From NCBI RefSeq assembly GCF_004011695.2, contig NC_082411.1, positions 1,596,001-1,660,000 on the forward strand: 64,000 nucleotides of DNA, read 5' to 3'. This stretch comes from Ascochyta rabiei. Its lineage: Eukaryota; Ascomycota; Dothideomycetes; Pleosporales; Didymellaceae. The translations under genes were made by a program, and so were the position numbers. Position 1 is the stretch's first letter. Every line of letters starts with the position of its first letter. Of this stretch, positions 44,501 to 55,007 are shown piece by piece. The notes below the pieces were generated by a model. The model was not told the origin of the DNA. It did no database searches and saw nothing but the letters and a program-made list of their open reading frames with translations.

Positions 44501-46131
44501 TATATAGAAAAAGAGCAGGTTAAGGGAGAGGCAGAAGATTGTGGTATTGCTGGGGAGGACAACCCCCTCCCTAAATAGGCAAAAGAGCACCTGTAACTAC
44601 CGGTAGCAGCTCTTTTAAGCGCTTAACTAACAGCTATAGGGCTTAGTAAATTCTTTAAACTATGTATAGGGAGGACAGCCCCCTCCCTATAGGTATCCAG
44701 CAGCTCTAAAACCTGACCCGACTAAGGAGGGTACTCAGAAGAAGTACCCATCCTTGATCAGGCCCTTCACCACGCAGAGAGCGCAGCGCAGATTAGTTGC
44801 CTGCTACAAGCTTGTTAGCTAATAAAAAACAACAAGTTATAATTGCTTACAGAAGTTGTTACTCCACCTAAGTAAACAAGCTTATTAACCAGCTTAATCC
44901 TAAAGGGCTTAAGGCGGATATTGCTAAACGAGCTGTTAGACTACTATTCACAAGCGCTATTTAAACAAAACCTACAGGAGGCAGCACGAATACCCTTAGG
45001 CGCAACGCCAGCAGCGCCTTCCCTGCCTACCAACACGATTGACGCACACAGGCACTGAACTGTTCACCATAAGCGCGTCGACGCAGCGCTCGCAGGGAAT
45101 GATCCTGCGAGCGCCCTGCGACGGGTCGCGAGCTGGTGGGGGGGCGCGGGCAGCGCGCGAGGTGGCGGCAGCGGCAGCGAGGCTGCATAGGCGGCGGCGG
45201 TAAGGGCGGCGGCAGCGGCAGTAGCAGCAGCAGCAGCAGAAGGAGCAGCCGAAGCCGCAGGCGCAGGCTTAGGCGCGGTCGTGGTTGTGGTCGTGGTCAT
45301 GGTCGTGGTTGTGGGTGTGGGCACGGGCGCGGCAGAGCCGCTGGCGGCACGGGCAGCAGCTCAGGCGGCGGTAGCAGCGGCGGTGCGCGCAAGGTGCTTA
45401 AATTTAGGTTCTCTCTATAGGCTAAAGTTAGCAAAACCTCCAAAAAGAGCTAGTAAAACAAGGCCAGGAAGCTTGAACAGACGCTGTCTAAAAAAGCCTT
45501 TAAGGCTATAGAAAGCGCTAAAGCTAATAAAACTACTTAAAAGAGCTGGTAAACAAAGACAGGAAGCTCGAATAGACGCTCCCCTAAGCCATTACAACTA
45601 CAGAGGAAACACAAACCTAGCAAAACAACAAAGAAGCATGTAGGGTAGGTCTAAGGAGCGCGAAACCAGCAATTGGTATACTTACGGCTATGTTAATAGA
45701 GATAGTTAAAGAAACAGAGAAAAACAAGCGGGTGAGCTGGTTATATAGATCTCCAAAACGCCTAGTAAAAGTGAGAGTGAATGCGACTTTCTCTAGGCAG
45801 CACAACGTTACTGGCTTAACAGCAAATAGACAATTACTGGTCTATACTATCCCTTTCATCTAATAAGGTTTGTAAGAAACAAGCATAGGAAAGGATACTC
45901 AGCAGCTCAGTAACAAGAAATCTGCAGCTGAACGAGCGTCTGCCACCTACTTCAGCCGCTTGGCAGAACAATTAGAGTCAGCAACAGGTTACGATCAAAC
46001 TAAGACCACTAGAGAGCATTAAAACTACTAACCACAAGCTTAGAAATCTGGTTTAAGAATTTAAGAGCCTGATTACCTACGCAGCAGCTCTTAGAAGACA
46101 GGCGATCCTGGCTGGGATCACCTGGGGGGTG
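44501..46131 (+). other. Extra 1.6 kb after RNase H in the Copia element
   Basis: This is longer than the usual Copia 3' region. It holds a short duplicated string GGGAGGACA(A/G)CCCCCTCCCTA (44555 and 44671), the GC-rich block at 45060-45415, and weak + strand frames such as RVGLRSAKPAIGILTAMLIE near 45640 with a Lys/Arg-rich continuation. No family is recognised. It may be a third open reading frame or captured host DNA. Confidence 0.4.
45060..45415 (+). repeat. GC-rich low-complexity block (GGC/AGC and GGTCGTGGTTGTGG repeats)
   Basis: An abrupt GC-rich island with (GGC)n and (AGC)n runs and a hexamer/dodecamer pattern of GTCGTGG/GGTTGTGG units at 45277-45330. One + strand frame (45136-45420) reads Gly/Arg/Ser-rich (RGRGCGRGHGRG). 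It is almost untouched by RIP although both flanks are strongly affected. Confidence 0.75.
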
Positions 46132-46384
46132 TGTCGCGCAGCCGAGCCTGTAGATGACTAATAGGGTGCTCCCCTATCTAATCAAGCTTGCGGATTATTG
46201 TTAAGTGGCTCCTTTCTCCACAATTAACCACCAAGCTCCTGAGGGTTGCCTACAAAGCTTGAGTAAGCAAGATCACGTAATAACCAAATTTCCTTTATAC
46301 TTAAGCAACACGTTACACATCAAATATATAGACACTGATTAAATTAATCAATCACCTAAGTATAGTCCTCCAAGCTCTGTCACA
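46132..46384 (+). repeat. 3' LTR of the Copia element
   Basis: 253 bases after the tract CTGGGGGGTG; matches 31662-31911 plus 39270-39272. The differences are mainly transitions. Confidence 0.92.
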
Positions 46385-46756
46385 CTTACTAACTTTAATA
46401 GTTAACGCTCTTAATTAGCTCACTAAAGGCGCAGAGCTAATGGCGTATTTACTAGTTTTAGTGCGCAACTAGGTTACTAACCTTTAGATAGCTAATAAGG
46501 CTGCTACACAACATAAATCACACAAAAGAAAGCAATTATAGTAAGAAGGGACTTTAACCTTTGTAGAGGGAGTGCAGCTAACTACTCTTAAGGAGTTTAA
46601 GGCCTGTAGTAATGGGAAGAAGGCAAAGAAGAGGTTGCGTGTTAATAGGAGCACTTAGTCTTTAAGGCGCTGTAGCACATGTAGCAAGACAGGACATAAT
46701 GCACAAACATGTAGTAAAGATGCGTAGAGTACTGTAGATTAGTGCAATATACTATA

Positions 46757-48620
46757 ACGTACCCTACAGGCGAGCCGCTCAACGGGCGAGCCGCTCACTT
46801 TTGCCAAGCCCCTACCAAACTCCACCCTATTATGGCCCAAAATAACCTAGTTTAGTGCTGCAAAGTGCAGTATGGCCTGTAATACTATTTAGAAACTACT
46901 TCTACCTCTTTCTGACACGTTCGCGCGTTATGTCCTGTCTGATTGCACTGTCCACAGCGTCTTTGGGAGGGCTCACCTCCTTCAGCGCGCACCTGCTTCT
47001 TTGCCTTCTTCCCATCACTACGCGCCCCAAACTCCTTTAGAGTTATTAATTGCAGGCCATCCTTAACTGTTAAGGTTCCTTCTGCCTAAACTTGCTTTCT
47101 TTTGTGTGATTTTTGTTGTGTAGCTGCCTTATTAGCAGCTTAAAGCTCAGCAATCTCCTGTTGTGCTAACACTAGCTTGTGCGCAATTATAGCTGCCCCC
47201 TTTAAGACCTTCTTAAACGCTTTAACTATAGAGGTAGGCAAGCTATCTATATACCTCTGAATCCTTGTCTTCACAAGCGTTAATTGCAACCCTAGTTTAA
47301 GGGTGTTGCTTGGGGTTTGCGACTGCCAGAGCTCGTTGTTGACGGGTAGTGGTGGTGATGGCGTGCGCAGCTTCACATCAAGGCTGCTTATGACCCGGTC
47401 TGGGTCAAATAGGACCAATCCAGCACCTCAGAACCCTCCCTAGATGTTCTTAGAAGTAATTGCAGCATTATAGGCGCGTATAAAGCATGGCAGGAACTCT
47501 GTCTTTATAATGTAGTTAATCTAGTTATATATAAGTATTTTGGCTTAGCGCCTATACGCCTTCTTTAAAGCAGCAAAACAACCTACATTAAGGGGCTATA
47601 TAAGGTGTAATAAGTAAGGAGGCAAACAGAGAGCAATAATCTTGTTATCCTTGCAGTATTGCTGGAATTTAAGAGAGTTGTGGCTCTTATAACTATTAAT
47701 AATAAGCAAACAGTAGGTGCTAATAGTACGCTCCTTTGTATGCCTGTTAAAGTGCTTCAACCAGTTAAGACCAAGCTTGTTGGTAGTCCAGCTGTTATTA
47801 GAGACTCCAATAACCCAGTCGTAAGGCAGATCCTCTTCTTTGTACCAGGCAGAGAGGTAGTAGTAGGCTTTAAAGATAAGGAAGGCTAGAATAGCCTATC
47901 CTTTGGCATTGATGCTTACTATAGCCGTAGCCCACTCTTGGTTGCCTGGCTAGATAGCCTTTGGCCGACCCTGTCGTTCTAAAGCTGTAACAACTGCTCC
48001 TGGGGAGATCTGGCCTATTATGAAGCCTGTCTTGTTAAAGTTGTACGTGTCTTTATCCTAGATGCTATACTTAGCTTTAATATTAGCTACCAGGCCAAAC
48101 CAGCCCTGTAGAACCTTAGAATCCTTACAGAGGGCTCTCTTATAGTTGTACTTGCGATTAAACTTGACTTTAAGCTCTAGGTATTGCTTAACAAACGTAC
48201 TAGGCCAGTTTACGCTAATAGGGCCTAGATTGCGCTTAGCGCGCAAAGAATTGGCTATAGTAGCTATATCTAAGAGCTAAAGAGAAAATCCTTGCGTATC
48301 TAGCTTAAGAACATGCTTAATAATCACCTCCTCCTTATTGTTGTCTAGCTTCTGTAAGTTAGCTATAGAATCTGCGTGTGAAGGTTGTCCTATGTATTGG
48401 TTGCTTAGTGTCTTTTAAGGGACCCTGTAGATAGCTGCAGCGCGTTGCTAAGAGAGATTTGCGTCTTGTTTAAGAGTCTAGAGCGCAAGCTGTATCTAAG
48501 CTTCCTTTAACGCGTCTAAATGGTGTTGTTAAGAAGACATTAGTGTAGGAGGAGAAGTTTGGTAGGGGCTTGGCAAAAGTGAGCGGCTCGCCTGTTGAGC
48601 GGCTTGCCTGTAGGGTATGT
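46757..48620 (-). mobile_element. Pogo/Fot1-type DNA transposon (copy 5), less decayed
   Basis: TIRs ACGTACCCTACAGGCGAGCC at 46757 and its complement ending at 48620; TA at 46755-46756 and 48621-48622; 1864 bases. The transposase is on the minus strand, starting near 48540. Frames at 48246-48058 (MRAKRNLGPISVNWPSTFVK) and 47418-47140 (MVLFDPDRVISSLDVKLRTP) remain open. Around 47010-46860 a CCHC-type knuckle is visible on the minus strand. TCT GCCAAG in other copies is replaced here by TTTTGCCAAGCCCCTACC. Fewer stops than copies 1-4 suggest a later arrival. Confidence 0.9.
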
Positions 48621-48703
48621 TATAGTATAATATATTGTTGTTATATGCTGTAATATTGCAAAGTAGTTGTAGTGTTGGTGTGGTCTTGGCAAAAGTAAGC
48701 AGC

Positions 48704-50138
48704 TTTTATGTTTTAGAATAAACCGGATGTAAGCCCGTGCGCCACCCAGCATCAACACCACGCCAAATTATCACCAAATCACTCAATTTTGGAGCCAGAT
48801 TGATCAGAAAAAATGCTAGAATTTCGTAGCACGTTCTTAAACAACATCTTGACATTCTATTAGCCTGCTAGGGTAGCCTGTAATAGTTTTGTTGATCTTT
48901 TTAGGGTTAAGACCCGCCCACACCTAGTAGAAACGTGAAATCCCTCTAGTTTTAAAGCGACAAGTACGCCTATAAAACCTCTCCTTTAGTAGAGATACCT
49001 AAGTCTCTATAATTAATAGATCTAGAGACTTTAAGCATCCTAAAATGTAGTTCTAGCCATGCTGGTATATGTAATTAAGTGTCTTTTTAGATATATAAGC
49101 ACTATCCAAGTCTATGTACAATAACTACTCTCTACTACAGTAAAGTAACTTAGTGTGTAACACTAGTAAAATCTTCTTAATAAACACCTTGCTTGTTATT
49201 TTGCTATTACTGTAAGACGTCTTATATAGCATATACTATACAAAGTTGTATCTAAGCACACAGAAGAGATAGAACTTTCTCTCCTTTGCTACCTCTTCTA
49301 GCTCTTGCTTCCAGTGCTTATTATACTGCACATTCTCTAGCTTATTTCTTTCACCCTTACCTCTTCTCCTCTTAATCTTACGCTTGTGTTATAGGCTAGT
49401 TTTCTAATGTAACTTATTACACTATAAGACACTCTTCTAGTGTTTACTATAAGGACGCACTTAAAGCTGGGTATTACACTACTTACAACACTTACGCTAA
49501 CAATAAGGAGGATAATCATCCTCCTAAGCTGTAATATGCTTAGTAATAGGAGCAATCTCCTGCACTCTACGCTATATTATGATGCGTGAATAGGCCTCTT
49601 TCCTACCTTATAGAATAACCCCAGCCTTAACCTGTATGTCCTGCCAAGTCTCTGCTTTCTTTTTAAACTAGCAGTAATCTAGATAGTTAACTATTGCGTG
49701 TGCGTTAGCTCTGGTAAGCTGTCGTGGTGTACCCTATGCATCTGAGTGGTCGCTGTGATGGAGTGTACGTGGCTCCTTAGACTAAGCAACCTTATAAGCA
49801 GTTAAGTAAGGGATATTAAGGGCAGCTTTAATATCTTTAAAAGAGCAAGGTATGTGGTGTACGTCGCAGAAGTGTAGAATACCCAGGATTGCACTGCGCT
49901 GAGGTGTGTGGAGGTGCTGTTGGGACGCCTCATCAGACACGTACACCAGCGGCGGGGTGTTAAAGTGCTAATAAAAACGTCTCCTAGCCCTCTTAACTAT
50001 CTCAGGCATTTAGGGCAAGAAAATTAGGAACAAAACGCGTTGATTTAGGCCTGTAGAGGCCTTGTAGATTCATTAATTTCGTGGTGTTGATGCCGGGCGG
50101 CGCACGGGCTTACATCCGGTTTATTCGGAAACATGAAA
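48704..50138 (-). mobile_element. Tc1/mariner-like DNA transposon, decayed, inside the TIR of pogo copy 4
   Basis: Imperfect inverted ends of about 58 bases share GAATAAACCGGATGTAAGCC and continue to ATCAACACCACG (48715-48770 and 50090-50135). On the minus strand a transposase starts near 50010 (MPEIVKRARRRFY) with TPQRSAILGILHFCDVHH and GTPRQLTRANAHAIVNYLD. Near 49110-48950 a DDE_3-like end reads HGQNYILGCLKSLDLLIIET, where active relatives have the PKSPDLNPIE motif. Stops and Pro-to-Leu changes fit RIP. The expected TA duplication is not visible, so the exact ends are uncertain by a few bases. Confidence 0.75.
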
Positions 50139-50177
50139 GAGCGGTTCGCTTGAGCGGCTCGCTTGTGGAGTACGTTA

Positions 50178-50591
50178 CGGCTGTTTATGGGGTAAGCTAG
50201 CCTGATTAAGCTAGCGTATCCGGTCAGGCCGCACTACCAACATGAACAATTCCTTGTCTTCAGCCCTAGACTTATTCAAGGTTGTTGTATGCCAACTACT
50301 GAAACGGTTCGCACATGGTTGGATCTATTAATGCGATGCAATCGATTGTGGTTGTTTATAGAGCAAGCTATCGCATCCGGTCGGACCGTACTGGCGTAAC
50401 GGAACAAAAATTATATCTTTGGGCTAGGGAGCCCCTTGTGGTGCGGTGTGCATAATTGCGGACGTCTCCTTCTAACTGTACTAAGAACATTTGGTTGTTA
50501 GTCCAGACATGGTAGATAGAAACAATACTTTGTCTTCAGCCCTAAGCTTGATTAAGGTGTGTATGCTAACCACTAAAACACAAAAGCTAAG
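50178..50591 (+). repeat. Tandem copies of the upstream unit of the 50592 gene
   Basis: Two further copies of the unit seen at 29936-30277 lie here. CTTGTCTTCAGCCCTAGACT at 50257 and CTTTGTCTTCAGCCCTAAGC at 50529 begin equivalent segments. GTATCCGGTCAGGCCGCACT (50218) matches GCATCCGGTCGGACCGTACT (50374). The last copy runs directly into the start codon at 50592. The older copies carry broken equivalents of the first codons (ATGCGATGCAATCGATTG). Confidence 0.8.
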
Positions 50592-52973
50592 GTGTCTAAT
50601 CAACCACAGCGTTTCGAAGATGATTGGATGCAAGTAAGCGATTCAATCGATTGCGACGGTCTTGCAGCCCTAGTAGACATACTCGATCGCTTGAAAAAGG
50701 ACGCTGAGCAGAAACTATCCATTAAGAAAGCTACGCAAGCAAGCGCGGAGCCCGATTGGGAGCCTACACACAAAGGTAGCGCTAATCAAGGGATACGAAG
50801 GTCTCACCGCATTGCGTCCGCTCCTCGGTTTGCTTCAGCAGGCTCGCTTTTTGTCACTGAACACGATACGGAGTCTGAATCTAGTAATGAAGATGACATA
50901 CCGTCAACAATGCTCCATGAGGCAAGCCCTAACGAGCACACAACAATAATCGCTGCTTCAGGGATTTTGTCTGATGATCTGGAATTGTTTCCCGTCCACT
51001 ACGAAGACCAAGCTCCGATAGAGGAGCTTTATGGGACTGAAATGCCGCGAGAGAGCCAACCCATAGAGCAAATGCCACCCTCCCCGAGGCTCTATACACC
51101 AAGGCCTGTCGTTGACAGGCAAGATCAGCGTACAGAAGTACAGCCAATGCAAGATATTGATGGAGCGTCCAACGCTCAGGACCATACCGATACTCAGTAT
51201 CAGGCAGCACATGATCTAGACTTCATGGAACGACCCGAATCCCTACATCATAGTTTGGTCAATCATCCACATCTGGACGCAACGATTTCGCCCTTCGATG
51301 ATTTCAATTTCGGAGACGCTGTCATGCCTGACTTCCCCTCACCACAGTTCTTCAATGACGCATTTGAAGACTATCGTTTGAGCTCTCTACATCATGAGTC
51401 GCAAACAGATGTCGAAGAGGCTACGGCATATCTCGACGAACAATATTTGATTAATCAGGATCACACGGAAGATTTTCGCGATGACCCTATAGTTCAAGGC
51501 TATGTGGATCTTGCTTGTCGTTCGAGCTTTCGCCTTCCGCACGAACCTGTAGAAGATGCAGATCACCTTGACGCTCTGGAGCTCCTCTTACCTTTGGTGG
51601 AAGAGAGGCCTCTTACATCAAGACTCATCCATGGCCTAATCTACATGTTACTTCCCGGTCCACTTCGCATCTTTGAAGTCTGTTTATTCGATCCGGAGCC
51701 GTTACCAGAAGAAAACCTAGTCGAGGATTTCGTAGCCATCATACGCCGGAATGAAAAGGCTTTACCTCTATTAGTGCTAGGAGTCGAGATTAGCAAGACG
51801 TTATATATTCTTGATAGCGAAACAGTGGATCTACCGTCTCTTGGGACTTCGTGGCTAATGGGCCCTGAATGGAGGACGGAACATATTGATGTATGACGCC
51901 CATCCACCCGATTCCTTACACTGACTAACCTTCTTCAGCCTCGATGCATTGAGCCAGATGTAGAAAGCACTCTGCTCTCGGTATGGATAGCAGAGGCTTA
52001 CTTCCAGTATAGGCCGCTCCAGAACGTCCCGTCCTCTCGTGATTTACGCCTGCGTTTTCTAGGGGAGTTGCTAGCGCCCTATCAACGCGATTCTGTCCTT
52101 GAGAAGTGTGGCATCCCTAGTAAGCATACAGGGTCCCAACATGTGGACACTCGGTGTAAATTGGCACGCTTAGGGACGCAAGTACAAACTCATGAGATCT
52201 TCGTACCAAAACTAGAGAACTTCGAGCCTGAAGCGCTACGGAAAGCACTTCTCCAGAAGCCTTCCGAGATCAATCGCGGACGTTGTCTGAGGATTCTGCA
52301 GTGTGTGGACGAAATCGGATCTTCTCACATTCTTGAATCACTCAAATTAGCCTGTGCTAGGAAAGACGAAGACCAAATATATCAAGCTGTAGAGCAACCC
52401 CTCTTCGAGAAACTGTTTCACATCCACATTTACTTGGATAAGCAGGAGAGTCAAAGCCATCTTCTGGTTGCCAGAGAACGATATATCAAATATTGTTACT
52501 TTGAGACATATCTGCGTGCCGTCAAAGCGCTGCAGGAGGAGAAGCGCAATAGCTACCGGGAGAGGCGAAGGGTCTCAGCTCGAAAGCGGAGGGCCACTTT
52601 CAAGCAGGTCATCTCTGAGGAACTGCCTCCTACGCCACATACGCAAGAAATCCATCAAGTTTACGAAAATCTCAGCCCGTCAGGAAGAAAACGGCGGGCT
52701 CTAGACATGGTCAAAGATGAGATCGCTAGCAAAGTTGAAAAGGTATACAGGGGTAGTAAAAGGCGCATTCGACGCAATATTAATAAGTATATTAACCAAG
52801 GGAGGATACTGCACCATATTCTGCAAGGCAGGAGATCCTTAGACCCAGGTCTGCTCGTTCTGTTTCCAAGCTTTGGGGCCAATCCGCCCTCTCTGGGCAT
52901 GGATGAATTCGGATTAGAGCTTCAGGAGCTTGAGGAAAAGACTCTTAGTAAGCCCATTGAGATGAAAGAGTAA
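50592..52973 (+). CDS. Large unrecognised protein, two exons, about 777 residues
   Basis: Exon 1 (50592-51890) and exon 2 (51939-52973) join in phase across a 48-base intron (GTATGA...CTAACCTTCTTCAG). The N-terminal 230 residues are acidic and probably disordered. A folded-looking middle follows with SRLIHGLIYMLLPGPLRIFEV and LLVLGVEISKTLYILDSETV; the last string loosely recalls the end of Ulp1-like (C48) peptidases, but I cannot place a catalytic triad. Exon 2 has helical repeats and a basic stretch (REKRR/ARKRRATFK, GSKRRIRRNINKYINQG) that may bind nucleic acid. No stop, frameshift or RIP mark is seen. The gene has tandem partial copies of its own 5' end upstream, a sign of local amplification. 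Function unknown. Confidence 0.65.
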
Positions 52974-53387
52974 GATGCACTTCACTGTGTGCGAACTCCT
53001 GCTGATATTGGTGAACAGTATAGATGAATTGAGGCTGGTGGAGGCAGCTTGGTTTGGCGAGGCGTTGCAGGCTAGAACAGGGTTGCTAGAACAGGTACCA
53101 AAGACTGTCTTTGATCTCATCTCGAATAGCCTTACCCATGATCTAGATCTCCAGGAGCGTGATGTAGATAGCTTCAGGGATAGACCACTTCATTTCTTTA
53201 CGTAGCAGGATGCACTCGGAGTAGCTTGCCGTATTACCGGAAGCCATCACGCTAACCAAAGGCATCAGTTAAGTAGTTTCTCTTCTTATATATTTCTCTC
53301 ACCCTCGATTTTGACACTTGCTCTTGCCTACCCAGTACAATCATCTCTTGTACATTTTCGCCACCAAACCATTGCCTAGACTGCAAA
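52974..53387. other. Spacer with a weak small frame
   Basis: A 76-codon + strand frame at 52975-53205 (MHFTVCELLLILVNSIDELR) starts one base after the stop of the large gene. It may be a real small gene or a relic; no family is recognised. Confidence 0.3.
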
Positions 53388-54021
53388 ATGAAGACTAAGC
53401 CCTGGAGCCATGCGATTGAAAAGGATATGTGGTCCTGCTTAGGTGCTATCAGCATTGACCGCCTGAATATGCTTGTGTTTTGGGAAAGTTCGTGGCTTTC
53501 ATCACATGAGTACCATGCACTCCGTCAGGATGGACACCAGGGGTGGCTCGTACACGCTCAAGGCGAAGACCAGCTACTCATTGCCTGGGAGCCTACGGTG
53601 GAAAGGAAGTCAGCCCAGCCCTCTCCTCACGATCTCCTCTACGAACCTGCCATAGAGGTCCGAAAGAACCGGCCTGGTCTGCTTGGATATGTTGCGGCTA
53701 AGGCCTTGCTTGTCTCTCCAAACGCAGGTAGTCGTCGCCTCGCTTTTCTGGCCTATTGGAAAGTTGCACCAATGTCAAAGGGCCTCTTTTTTTTATTTAC
53801 AGCAAGCTTTTTCCAGCCATCGAGGCTACATTGTACACGAGGAGCCGGGCAGAGTTTGGATACAATGGGAACCTACGTGGGTGTTTTACGAAGATCTGAA
53901 CGAAAGCAAGAAAAAGCAGCTCCTACAGGTATCCTACAATCCCGAAGCAATTTTGCGTTGCTTTCACAAGGCAGTCGTTCACTATTCTACGCGCTTAGCA
54001 GTTGAGAAGCGGGTCACATAG
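53388..54021 (+). pseudogene. Unrecognised gene with two similar Trp-Glu-Pro-Thr segments; frame changes near 53780
   Basis: From 53388 the frame gives MKTKPWSHAIEKDMWSCLGA and GWLVHAQGEDQLLIAWEPT. To the right the conserved-looking sequence moves to another frame: RGYIVHEEPGRVWIQWEPT and FYEDLNESKKKQLLQ, ending at 54021. The two WEPT segments resemble each other and look like small beta-barrel repeats, chromodomain-like in style only. Either a short intron (candidate acceptor TTTACAG near 53806) or a frameshift links the halves; no donor gives the right phase, so I lean to a frameshift. Confidence 0.45.
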
Positions 54022-54642
54022 AGCGTATTAGGTTACATGGTGTATGATAATCTATGCTTCAGTCCTAATGCAACTCCTGTATCGCTGCTTCGTTGCTGGC
54101 CCCATTCTAAAATGCGCAATGCCGAAGATGCGGTCTGTGTTTTTCCGTGACATTCACCGTCGTTAGTTCGGTTTAATATCGTCAGCTTGACATAGTATCG
54201 CTACCCAGCTTTTCAGGAGGATCGTCTTGTTATCCCACACTCCTTGGCTGTGTGCCCACTGCTACCCCAAAAAGATGCAAGCTGGTAGGTCTTCCCTGAT
54301 GTCAATACTTCTACCAAAGCTTACGGAAATAGCTTTTACCTCTTCTAACAAACGAATATAATATGAAAGAGATGATATCAAAACGGTCAGTAATCCCTGT
54401 GCGTGATAGCAATTCGTGACCTGAAGCTCGCAGGACGCAGTCGACGCTCTTGAGAACATATTCAATAATAATCTTGAATCTCGAGCCCCAGACTCCAAGT
54501 TCGCAGTCATCTACGAGCGATTAAAAGCCAATGAAGCGCTCTGGGTAATTTTAAATCATACGTTCTGTGATTCGAGCTCTACTGATTGTCTTAGGCCGAC
54601 TACGAGCCAGGAAAGGAGTATCGGCCTATCGCACGCCTGAAT
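54022..54642. other. Intergenic region
   Basis: Only short frames without family character on either strand; no repeats noted. Confidence 0.4.
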
Positions 54643-54930
54643 ATGAGCAGGTCAAAGCAGTACAGCCAAAAAGCTGAAGTTTATTACTACTTATTGAGAT
54701 TGAAGTGTGCAGGCGCAAGCAATGACTTCTGGATCGTTGCATTGCAGTCCTACATCAAGAAAACTTGGCATCGACGCCTCCGCTATGTACACCCTGGCGG
54801 TTGCATGCAGAAAACCCTGGCAACATGTTTCTTCCACGCAATGTATCTGCAGAAAGACCGTCGGTACATTGTAAGAGAAGTTAGTGGCATTGGAAGTTGC
54901 AAAGACTATGTAACTCTTAAGCTGCAATAG
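54643..54930 (+). CDS. Small hypothetical protein (95 residues)
   Basis: MSRSKQYSQKAEVYYYLLRL to the end has no recognisable domain. Its basic and aromatic content could be a real small protein, but an antisense frame covers the same bases. Low confidence. Confidence 0.25.
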   Translation: MSRSKQYSQKAEVYYYLLRLKCAGASNDFWIVALQSYIKKTWHRRLRYVHPGGCMQKTLATCFFHAMYLQKDRRYIVREVSGIGSCKDYVTLKLQ

Positions 54931-55007
54931 ATAGCGGACCATACAGGTAGTATCTCCCCTTCACATATAGTGTTCTCGCTATTGCGTAACATTATACATC
55001 AAAGTAC

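Larger units (their letters stand above)
31662..46384 (+). mobile_element. Ty1/Copia retrotransposon, RIP-decayed, holding Gypsy-2 in its 5' LTR
   Basis: 5' LTR 31662-31911 plus its last three bases at 39270-39272 (253 bases); 3' LTR 46132-46384 (253 bases); both TGTCGCGCAGCC...GTCACA type. CTTAC is duplicated at 31657-31661 and 46385-46389. After the LTR comes GTTATGAGCCTGG, matching the anticodon-arm type primer site (initiator Met tRNA) used by many Copia elements. Order gag, protease, integrase, RT, RNase H fits Copia. A 1.6 kb region of unclear origin lies after RNase H. Insertion of Gypsy-2 three bases from the LTR end leaves a clear order of events. Confidence 0.92.
30278..50175 (+). 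mobile_element. Pogo/Fot1-type DNA transposon (copy 4), host of a 14.7 kb Copia, another pogo and a Tc1-like element
   Basis: Its TIR starts at 30278 (ACGTACTCCACAAGCGAGCC) and the matching end is at 50175 (...GCTCGCTTGTGGAGTACGT), with TA at 30276-30277 and 50176-50177. Its own pieces are 30278-31661, 46390-46756, 48623-48703 and about 50139-50175, together about 1.87 kb. The + strand transposase starts MPQHNNVKKPLNKADIQLAL at about 30358 and includes YNFNKSSFIIGVI near 30870, but is full of stops. It is the same subfamily as copy 1 (5232-8958). Confidence 0.9.

Noticed and set aside
45064..45324. Ala/Thr-rich minus-strand frame (MPTPTTTT...)
   Set aside because: It is the complement of the GC-rich low-complexity block and has no protein character beyond repeats.
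51641..51907. Minus-strand frames within the 50592 gene
   Set aside because: Antisense shadows of a long intact spliced frame.
54262..54510. 82-codon minus-strand frame
   Set aside because: No family character, no partner exon and no supporting context.
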